Below are positions 1 through 5,274 of a stretch of DNA of 5,274 nucleotides, in pieces (the stretch's first letter is position 1; each line of letters begins with the position of its first letter). Below the pieces are notes generated by a model. The model saw only the letters and a list, made by a program, of their open reading frames with translations, was not told the DNA's origin and searched no databases. The translations under genes and the position numbers were made by a program. The stretch spans positions 1 through 5,274 of the forward strand of contig CAZKHA010000219.1 in NCBI GenBank assembly GCA_964552325.1. Direction: 5' to 3'. The DNA comes from CAZKCK01 sp964552325 (lineage in GTDB: Bacteria > Bacteroidota > Bacteroidia > Bacteroidales > TTA-H9).

Positions 1-196
1 CCTATTCATAGTTGTTTTGTTAAGGATACTAATGGCAACTGCTTTGTTTTGATAGCATTACTGCCTAACTGAGTTTGTTGGCTTATTGGTGTCCGTTTCT
101 TTTGTGATGGTTATACTTTAATTGTCCGCCTATAGCTGCCGCATTTCTTTGCAATGATTGTACGAGTTGTTGACTTCTGCCGCGGCTTTGGTAGGG

Positions 197-228
197 TTTG
201 TTTTTTAGGAAGGTCTTGCGTAGGTTTG
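197..228 (+). promoter_or_regulatory. Candidate Bacteroidota-type promoter for xylBAE
   Basis: TTTG at 197-200 is followed, after 20 nt, by TAGGTTTG at 221-228. This is an exact match to the Bacteroidota primary-sigma form (-33 TTTG, -7 TAnnTTTG, spacing about 19-21). Transcription would start near 233-236, giving a leader of about 100 nt before the xylB ATG. That leader would contain the whole inverted repeat at 300-343. The match is by eye and such short motifs do occur by chance in AT-rich DNA. Confidence 0.45.
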
Positions 229-299
229 CTAGGTGATAAAAACTTAAATTTTGGCACAATAATACTATTTTATGGCCAAATAAGCCCATCTTATCCCTT

Positions 300-343
300 G
301 TAATCTGCGTAATTTTGGTGAAAATTCACTACGCAATGATTAC
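300..343 (+). promoter_or_regulatory. Imperfect inverted repeat enclosing the xylB start codon
   Basis: The arm GTAATCTGCGTA (300-311) is matched by TACGCA (330-335) and GATTAC (338-343), with two unmatched bases, A336 and T337, between them. The stem continues inward with ATTTT (312-316) against AAAAT (321-325), leaving a GGTG loop (317-320) and an unpaired TCAC (326-329). In RNA the two bulged bases are the A and U of the xylB AUG. In DNA the same symmetry, together with the nested GTGAA/TTCAC pair (318-322 and 325-329), could be an operator. The repeat is seen directly; its role as operator, leader hairpin or both is inference. Confidence 0.5.
310..317 (+). promoter_or_regulatory. Possible second -7 box just before xylB
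   Basis: TAATTTTG fits TAnnTTTG exactly and would place a transcription start near 322-325, only about a dozen bases before the xylB ATG at 336. No TTTG or TTG lies at the right distance upstream (around 285-292), so only half of the promoter is visible. It lies inside the inverted repeat at 300-343, so a protein bound to that repeat would block it. Confidence 0.25.
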
Positions 344-1823
344 GCTCGGAATAGATATCGGCAGTTCCTCCATTAAGGTATCCCTTTTTGATGCCACCCA
401 AGGCAAAAGCCTTGCCGCGGCCTCCTATCCGGCTGATGAAATGCAGATTGTATCTGTTCACGCCGGCTGGGCCGAACAAGAACCCGATGAATGGATGGGG
501 AATCTTATGCACGCAATCGCTCTGCTTAAGCAGGGTCATGCTACCACCTTAAAGCAGGTTCAAGCCATCGGAATCACCTATCAAATGCATGGCTTGGTGC
601 TTGTAAACCATCAAGGCCAAGCTTTCCGTCCATCCATTATTTGGTGCGACAGCCGTGCGGTAAACATTGGCCAACAGGCTTTTAATGAGTTAACGCCCAC
701 GTTTTGCCTTGAGCACTTGTTAAATTCACCTGGCAATTTTACTGCATCAAAACTTGCATGGGTCAAACGGCATGAACCCGAAACCTACCAAAAGGCCTAT
801 AAATTTATGTTGCCCGGCGATTATATAGCCTTTAAACTTACCAACCAACTGCTTACAACTGCTTCAGGCTTGTCGGAGGGTGTTTTTTGGGATTTTGAGC
901 GTCAAAGCATTTCAAGGGAATTGATGGCGTATTTTGGTTTTAACGAAGAGCTGTTTCCCGATTTGGTTGACACCTTTTCCATTCAAGGGCGGCTTACCCC
1001 CGAAATGGCTAGCCTGCTTGGGCTTACTTCGGGTGTGCCAATTACGTATAGAGCCGGCGATCAGCCCAATAATGCATTTTCACTTAACGTAAATAAACCT
1101 GGAGAAGTTGCTGCCACCGCAGGAACCTCAGGAGTGATCTATGGGGTTACAGATGCCCGCAAATACGATCCCTTGTCACGGGTGAACACGTTTTTGCATG
1201 TCAACAATCAAGCAGCAAACCCAAGGCTTGGTATCTTGTTTTGCTTGAATTCAGTAGGGATAATGAATGCCTGGGCACGCCAACAACTCATACCTGCAGG
1301 AACCACTTACGATACGATGAACCATCAAGCTGCTGCAATTCCGGAAGGTTCCGAGGGCCTTTTAGTGATGCCTTTTGGCAATGGGGCCGAGCGGATGTTG
1401 GGCAATAAGGACCTTGGTGCTTCTATCCACCACCTGAGCCTAACGAAGCATCATAAGGGCCATATGTTGCGTGCCTTGCAAGAGGGTATTGCCTTTGCTT
1501 TTAAGTTTGGCATTGAACTTATGCAACCTCTTGGGCTTAATTTAAGTGTAATACGTGCCGGCAAAGCCAACTTGTTTCTAAGCCCTGTTTTTACGCAAAC
1601 CTTATCCAACCTTTCGGGTTCACGCATCGAACTTTATGATACCAATGGTGCCGAAGGCGCCGCACGAGGGGCAGCTTTAGGTGCTGGTTTTTATGCCACT
1701 GCCGATGCTGCCTTTGCTGATTTTGAGATTCATAAAAGCATCGAACCCCAAGCAAGCAGTCAAATTCAGGAACATTATGCGCAATGGAAACTATTGCTTG
1801 AGCAACTTATCAACTTGAAATAA
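336..1823 (+). CDS. xylB: Xylulokinase (FGGY carbohydrate kinase)
   Basis: This cytoplasmic kinase phosphorylates D-xylulose with ATP to D-xylulose 5-phosphate, the last step before the pentose phosphate pathway. From ATG 336 it is 495 residues, normal for XylB. The N-terminal FGGY domain opens with the phosphate-binding GIDIGSSSIK (D7). The substrate-side motif YQMHG (M84, H85, G86) follows, then WCDSRA (103-108). D242 in RAGDQPNNA is the expected catalytic base, matching D233 of E. coli XylB. The C-terminal domain has ATAGTSGV (260-267) and a glycine-rich GAARGAALGAG (441-451). The usual GGGA-type nucleotide-binding segment is altered here to RAGKANLFLSP (407-417). A TTG start at 315 is possible in frame but would lie within the promoter-like box and add seven residues before the conserved beginning, so ATG 336 is preferred. 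It is the first gene of the operon. Ribulokinase or another FGGY kinase is the alternative, made unlikely by the adjacent xylA and xylE. Confidence 0.93.
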   Translation: MITLGIDIGSSSIKVSLFDATQGKSLAAASYPADEMQIVSVHAGWAEQEPDEWMGNLMHAIALLKQGHATTLKQVQAIGITYQMHGLVLVNHQGQAFRPSIIWCDSRAVNIGQQAFNELTPTFCLEHLLNSPGNFTASKLAWVKRHEPETYQKAYKFMLPGDYIAFKLTNQLLTTASGLSEGVFWDFERQSISRELMAYFGFNEELFPDLVDTFSIQGRLTPEMASLLGLTSGVPITYRAGDQPNNAFSLNVNKPGEVAATAGTSGVIYGVTDARKYDPLSRVNTFLHVNNQAANPRLGILFCLNSVGIMNAWARQQLIPAGTTYDTMNHQAAAIPEGSEGLLVMPFGNGAERMLGNKDLGASIHHLSLTKHHKGHMLRALQEGIAFAFKFGIELMQPLGLNLSVIRAGKANLFLSPVFTQTLSNLSGSRIELYDTNGAEGAARGAALGAGFYATADAAFADFEIHKSIEPQASSQIQEHYAQWKLLLEQLINLK

Positions 1824-1842
1824 CTAATTATACCTAATTATT

Positions 1843-3156
1843 ATGAGCAAAGCATATTTTGAAGGAATTAACAAGGTGCACTATGAAGGCGCCAATTCGA
1901 AAAACCCGTTGGCTTTCCGTTTTTATAAACCTGAGCAACTAGTGGCTGGTAAACCCATGAAAGAGCATTTGCGTTTTGCCATGGCGTGGTGGCATACTTT
2001 GTGCTCAACTGGCGGCGATCCCTTTGGGCATGGCACTTTCCGGAGGCCATGGGATAGTACAGGCGACCCAATTAGCCGTGGCAAGGCCCGCATGGACGCG
2101 GGTTTCGAGTTTATGGAAAAATGCGGCATCGATTTTTACTGTTTTCATGATTTTGACCTGGTAGAAGAAGGGAGCACGATAGCTGAATCAGAGAAACGCC
2201 TGCAAACAATGGTTGAACATGCCCAAGCCAAACAAAAAGAAACGGGTAAACAACTTTTGTGGGGAACAGCCAACCTGTTTTCGCACCCACGTTACATGAA
2301 TGGTGCTGCCACCAACCCCGATTTTCAAGTTTTAACCTATGCATCCACACAGGTAAAAAATGCCATTGATGCTACCGTTGCCCTTGGTGGTCAAAACTAT
2401 GTGTTTTGGGGTGGACGCGAAGGATATCTATCGTTGCTCAACACCAATATGCAGAAAGAGCTCGATCATTTGGCGCGTTTCCTTGAAATGGCCAGGGATT
2501 ACGGCCGTAGAAATGGGTTTAAGGGTACGTTTTTGATTGAACCCAAACCAATGGAGCCTACCAAGCACCAATATGATTTTGATGCAGCCACTGTAATCGG
2601 GTTTTTGCGCCATTACGGCTTGGACAAAGACTTTAAACTAAACATCGAGGTAAATCATGCTACCCTGGCAGGGCACACCTTTCAGCACGATTTGCAATTG
2701 GCTGCCAACGCAGGCATGATGGGCTCGATTGATGCCAACCGTGGCGATTACCAAAACGGCTGGGATACCGACCAATTCCCCGTAAACCTTTACGAGTTAA
2801 CCGAGGCAATGCTCGTTATTCTTGAAGCTGGAGGTTTTACTACCGGTGGCATTAATTTCGATGCAAAAGTTAGGCGTAACTCAACCGATTTGCAAGACCT
2901 TTTTATTGCCCATATTGCTGGCATGGATGCCTTTGCGCGTGCACTTATTGCTGCGGATAATGTATTGCAAAACTCAGATTACCTAAAGCTGCGCGCACAA
3001 CGCTATGCCTCCTTTGATTCGGGTGCAGGTTTAGCATTTGAAAAAGGCAGCCTAAGCCTTGAGGATATGCGTAAACTTGCCTTAGAACTGGGCGAGCCCA
3101 TGCAAATTAGTGGCCGTCAGGAATATTACGAGCTTATTTTAAATTCATATTTATAA
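1843..3156 (+). CDS. xylA: Xylose isomerase, class II
   Basis: This cytoplasmic, divalent-metal-dependent enzyme converts D-xylose to D-xylulose (and D-glucose to D-fructose as a side activity). It is 437 residues, the class II length (E. coli XylA is 440), and aligns almost end to end with that enzyme, offset by one residue. Active-site residues are all visible: the catalytic pair H102 and D105 in CFHDFD; W189 in FWGGREGY; metal ligands E233 and K235 in the signature LIEPKPMEP; E269 and H272 in NIEVNHATLAGH; D297 in SIDANRGD; D308 and D310 in WDTDQFP; D340 in NFDAKVRR. The class II N-terminal extension (YEG...NPLAFRFY, 14-28) is present. The start ATG lies 19 nt after the xylB stop in a very AT-rich gap holding two copies of CTAATTA (1824-1830, 1834-1840) and no Shine-Dalgarno sequence, as is usual in Bacteroidota. 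It is cotranscribed with xylB and xylE and appears fully intact. Confidence 0.97.
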   Translation: MSKAYFEGINKVHYEGANSKNPLAFRFYKPEQLVAGKPMKEHLRFAMAWWHTLCSTGGDPFGHGTFRRPWDSTGDPISRGKARMDAGFEFMEKCGIDFYCFHDFDLVEEGSTIAESEKRLQTMVEHAQAKQKETGKQLLWGTANLFSHPRYMNGAATNPDFQVLTYASTQVKNAIDATVALGGQNYVFWGGREGYLSLLNTNMQKELDHLARFLEMARDYGRRNGFKGTFLIEPKPMEPTKHQYDFDAATVIGFLRHYGLDKDFKLNIEVNHATLAGHTFQHDLQLAANAGMMGSIDANRGDYQNGWDTDQFPVNLYELTEAMLVILEAGGFTTGGINFDAKVRRNSTDLQDLFIAHIAGMDAFARALIAADNVLQNSDYLKLRAQRYASFDSGAGLAFEKGSLSLEDMRKLALELGEPMQISGRQEYYELILNSYL

Positions 3157-3165
3157 TACAAGCCC

Positions 3166-4572
3166 ATGTCAAAATCTACTGCTCGCAAGGATACATCACA
3201 GGGATTTAGTCCTTTCTTGATTGCTATAACCCTTATTGCAACCATTGGTGGCTTATTGTTTGGATACGATACCGCAGTGATTTCGGGTGCCGAAAAATCG
3301 GTACAGCTTTACCTAATCGATAGCTTGGGCCTAAGTACTTTTGTCCATGGGCTTACCATTTCAAGTGCCTTAATTGGTTGCGTTATTGGAGGTGCCATCA
3401 GTGGGTATTTTGCTTCGCGGTATGGTCGCAAGAAATCCTTGATTTTTACGGCCTTCTTGTTTTTTATTTCAGCCTTGGGTTCGGGCTACCCCGAGTTTTT
3501 GTTTTTTGAGGAGGGGCATGTAAGCATGGGCTTGCTCTATATGTTTAACTTTTACCGCATTATTGGTGGGGTTGGGGTTGGCATGGCTTCGGCTATTGTA
3601 CCGATGTATATTGGTGAACTTTCTCCCGCGCATTTACGCGGTAGGTTGGTTTCGCTCAATCAGTTTGCCATTATCTTTGGTATGTTGGTGGTGTATTTTG
3701 TTAATTGGGGCATTGCCAATGGCCAAAGCCTTGAATGGATAAACGCAACAGGTTGGCGCTGGATGTTTATATCTGAAGCCCTGCCTGCCGGTTTGTATGG
3801 CATACTGTTGTTTATCGTTCCTGAATCGCCCCGCTACCTTGCACTTCAAGGCAAAGAAGAGAACGCACTTAAAATCTTAAGCCGGGTGAATGGCCTGGCC
3901 AAGGCCAACGAAATATTGCACGAAATAAAAAATTCGTTGGTAGTACATAGCAGTGGCAAGTTGTTTTCGTATGGTAAAATAGTGATTCTAATTGGCGTGC
4001 TTTTATCCGTTTTTCAACAATTTGTAGGTATTAACGTGGCATTGTATTATGCGCCCCGTATTTTTGAAAGCATGGGAGCGGCCAAAGATGCCTCGATGTT
4101 ACAGACCGTGGTCATGGGTTTGGTAAATGTTATTTTTACCGTTCTAGCCATTGTAACGGTTGATAAATGGGGCAGGAAAATACTCTTGCTTATTGGTTCG
4201 GTTGGTATGGCTGTTGGCATGTTTGCCATTGCCGGCCTGGCTTATTTTGAAGTTATTGGCATGGGAACGCTGGTGTTCATCATTATTTATACCGCCTCTT
4301 TTATGATGTCGTGGGGACCTATTACGTGGGTTTTGATAGCGGAGATTTTCCCAAACAAAATACGAGGCCGTGCTGTGGCTGTGGCCGTTATGGCGCAATG
4401 GGCTGCCAACTATTTAATTTCATCAACATACCCGGTCATGATGGAGTTTAGTGGTGCTTTTACGTATGGATTTTATGGTGCCATGAGCCTGCTGTCGTTT
4501 GTATTTGTGTGGAAGATGGTGCCCGAAACAAAGGGCAAAACGCTCGAAGAAATTGAATCTCAATGGAAATAG
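3166..4572 (+). CDS. xylE: D-xylose/H+ symporter, MFS sugar porter family
   Basis: This inner-membrane transporter brings D-xylose in with a proton. It has 468 residues and about twelve hydrophobic segments, roughly at 17-41, 60-81, 91-107, 123-146, 161-182, 199-218, 270-292, 310-331, 338-359, 364-391, 400-421 and 430-451. Sugar-porter signatures are present: FGYDTAVISG in TM1 (D35, equivalent to the proton-coupling D27 of E. coli XylE), RYGRKK (85-90), ELSPAHLRGR (151-160), PESPR (219-223), DKWGRK (333-338) and PETKGKT (453-459). E. coli XylE xylose contacts are conserved: Q166, Q284, Q285, N290, Y295, N321, W383, Q411 and W412. This points to xylose rather than merely an unspecified hexose. 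It is shorter than E. coli XylE (491), mainly in the TM1-TM2 and TM3-TM4 loops and the C-terminal tail. It starts 9 nt after the xylA stop, so translation is probably coupled. An arabinose or glucose porter of the same family is the alternative. Confidence 0.92.
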   Translation: MSKSTARKDTSQGFSPFLIAITLIATIGGLLFGYDTAVISGAEKSVQLYLIDSLGLSTFVHGLTISSALIGCVIGGAISGYFASRYGRKKSLIFTAFLFFISALGSGYPEFLFFEEGHVSMGLLYMFNFYRIIGGVGVGMASAIVPMYIGELSPAHLRGRLVSLNQFAIIFGMLVVYFVNWGIANGQSLEWINATGWRWMFISEALPAGLYGILLFIVPESPRYLALQGKEENALKILSRVNGLAKANEILHEIKNSLVVHSSGKLFSYGKIVILIGVLLSVFQQFVGINVALYYAPRIFESMGAAKDASMLQTVVMGLVNVIFTVLAIVTVDKWGRKILLLIGSVGMAVGMFAIAGLAYFEVIGMGTLVFIIIYTASFMMSWGPITWVLIAEIFPNKIRGRAVAVAVMAQWAANYLISSTYPVMMEFSGAFTYGFYGAMSLLSFVFVWKMVPETKGKTLEEIESQWK

Positions 4573-4617
4573 TACAAATGTGAATCTTGGTTTTTAGTGT
4601 TAGTTTATGTGTGAATT

Positions 4618-4647
4618 TGCAGCCTGCGAGGGCTGCATTTTCTTTTT
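4618..4647 (+). terminator. Rho-independent terminator of the xylBAE operon
   Basis: A perfect 7-bp stem, TGCAGCC (4618-4624) against GGCTGCA (4631-4637), encloses a 6-nt loop (TGCGAG) and is followed at once by TTTTCTTTTT (4638-4647). It lies 45 nt after the xylE stop and upstream of the next gene's likely promoter, so it should end the xylBAE transcript and separate it from the regulator gene. Confidence 0.85.
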
Positions 4648-4692
4648 GGGCAGCCCAGCATGATATGAAACGTTTAGCCTAAAACGAAAAAT

Positions 4693-4704
4693 TGTAATAT
4701 TACA
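4693..4704 (+). promoter_or_regulatory. 12-bp palindrome in the regulator's promoter region
   Basis: TGTAATATTACA is a perfect palindrome 22 nt before the ATG at 4727. The segment TAATATTA (4695-4702) loosely resembles a -7 box, with TTTA (4673-4676) 18 nt upstream as a weak -33, so the palindrome may overlap the promoter and act as an operator, for example for autoregulation. The symmetry is directly visible. Promoter and operator roles are inference, and AT-rich palindromes of this length can be chance. Confidence 0.3.
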
Positions 4705-4726
4705 CCCGAATTCAAGCAAGCAAGCC

Positions 4727-5274
4727 ATGACCGAACAAGCCCTGGGGCAGTATTATTTTTTAGATCCACAATGCCCGGTAAACCTAAGCAAAGTGGCCCG
4801 CCGCAAATTGCTAACGCACGACCACGACCTTACCGAAATAGAGCATTACCACGACTTTATCGAATTGGTGTTTATCATGCATGGGCAGGGCGTTCAAGTG
4901 CTCGAAGGCAATGAGTATCCCGTTTCGGCAGGCGATGTATTTGTGCTGCAGGGCTATCAGCGGCATTATTTTAAGGATGCCAATTCGGTTGAAATCGTAA
5001 ACGTGATGTTTGATGGCAACAAAAACCCAGAACTTATTGGCGAAAAGGTAAGGCAGCTCGAAGGCTACAAAGCCTTGTTTATTTTGGAGCCCCAGTTACG
5101 CTCCAACCGAAAATACGGCAATATGCTGCACCTGACGCGTGAAGAGCTAGCGCCCTTGGAAGTTATCATTAATACCATGTTTGCTGAACAGCAGCAAAAA
5201 CGGGCAGCTTACGAAATAATTATGGTTAACCGCTTACAGGAATTAGTGGTTTTGCTTTCGCGGCAAGTTTCAAG
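4727..5274 (+). CDS. AraC-family regulator, RhaS/RhaR-like, 3' end missing
   Basis: This open frame runs without a stop from ATG 4727 to the window edge, giving 182 complete codons. The visible part is an N-terminal cupin sugar-sensing domain: HYHDFIELVFIMHGQG (40-55, with H40, H42, E46), then a glycine-centred turn VSAGDVFVLQGYQRHYF (66-82, H80). This closely follows the pattern of E. coli RhaS and RhaR (HHHDFHEI... then ...DRHLY), as does the later LFILEPQLR (117-125). The two AraC helix-turn-helix motifs would start just beyond the end, so DNA binding is predicted, not seen. The start is supported by the conserved cupin spacing and the non-coding, terminator-containing DNA before it. It has its own transcription unit. 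It may sense a pentose or deoxyhexose and control xylBAE or a downstream cluster. It is not the E. coli XylR type, whose N-terminal domain resembles a periplasmic binding protein. Family assignment is firm; the ligand is unknown. Confidence 0.85.
   Translation, partial: MTEQALGQYYFLDPQCPVNLSKVARRKLLTHDHDLTEIEHYHDFIELVFIMHGQGVQVLEGNEYPVSAGDVFVLQGYQRHYFKDANSVEIVNVMFDGNKNPELIGEKVRQLEGYKALFILEPQLRSNRKYGNMLHLTREELAPLEVIINTMFAEQQQKRAAYEIIMVNRLQELVVLLSRQVS

Larger units (their letters stand above)
1..335. other. Non-coding leader upstream of xylB
   Basis: This AT-rich stretch holds no gene I can support. A + strand frame is open from base 1 to the stop at 70-72, giving only 23 residues with no recognisable motif, so it could be the last bases of an upstream gene or chance. 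A 68-codon minus-strand frame (83-289) has no recognisable domain and a low-complexity composition rich in K, N, Q and R, so I treat it as chance. What can be supported are regulatory signals near the 3' end: a candidate promoter (197-228), a second -10-like box (310-317), and an inverted repeat reaching into xylB (300-343). A looser inverted repeat, TTTGGC at 250-255 against GCCAAA at 275-280, lies downstream of the first promoter. No clean terminator for an upstream gene was found. Confidence 0.6.

Noticed and set aside
1..72. Open + strand frame from the window edge, possibly the end of an upstream gene
   Set aside because: Only 23 residues with no recognisable motif; too short to distinguish from chance.
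83..289. 68-codon minus-strand open frame in the leader
   Set aside because: It has no recognisable domain, its composition is that of translated AT-rich spacer, and no good promoter for it was seen. It overlaps the candidate promoter for xylB.
151..341. 9-bp direct repeat GCAATGATT at 151-159 and 333-341
   Set aside because: Within a few hundred bases a 9-bp match is likely enough by chance, and the second copy is explained by the inverted repeat and the xylB start.
291..539. Minus-strand open frame across the xylB start
   Set aside because: It overlaps the well-supported xylB coding sequence and shows no domain; a shadow of the real gene.
1824..1840. Direct repeat CTAATTA x2 in the xylB-xylA gap
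   Set aside because: Seven AT-rich bases, no known role; probably just the AT-rich initiation region common before Bacteroidota genes.
3634..4398. Several minus-strand open frames within xylE
   Set aside because: All lie opposite the conserved transporter and their translations look like reverse readings of membrane-protein codons.

Overview
The window looks like a chromosomal catabolic locus from a member of the Bacteroidota. The evidence is the gene order xylB-xylA-xylE on one strand, which I recall from Bacteroides xylose loci. Spacers are AT-rich, no start codon has a Shine-Dalgarno sequence, and the leader has matches to the Bacteroidota promoter form (TTTG, about 20 nt, TAnnTTTG). No species can be named from sequence alone, and nothing in the window suggests a mobile element, CRISPR array, tRNA or rRNA.

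Layout: positions 1 to about 335 are a non-coding leader with a candidate promoter (197-228), a second -10-like box (310-317) and a striking imperfect inverted repeat (300-343) that encloses the first start codon. Three tightly spaced + strand genes follow: xylB xylulokinase (336-1823), xylA xylose isomerase (1843-3156, 19-nt gap) and xylE D-xylose/H+ symporter (3166-4572, 9-nt gap). A clear rho-independent terminator (4618-4647) closes the unit. After a 154-bp spacer with a perfect 12-bp palindrome, a RhaS/RhaR-like AraC-family regulator starts at 4727 and runs off the window. Its cupin sensor domain is present and its DNA-binding domain is beyond the edge.

How it works together: XylE imports D-xylose with protons, XylA isomerises it to D-xylulose, and XylB phosphorylates that to D-xylulose 5-phosphate, which enters the pentose phosphate pathway. 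The three enzymes have their key residues and look intact. Whether the downstream AraC-type protein controls this operon or an unseen downstream sugar cluster cannot be decided here.

This is mostly a well-known pathway. I see no new multi-gene system. The most interesting parts are regulatory: the hairpin around the xylB start, and the type of regulator found beside the operon.
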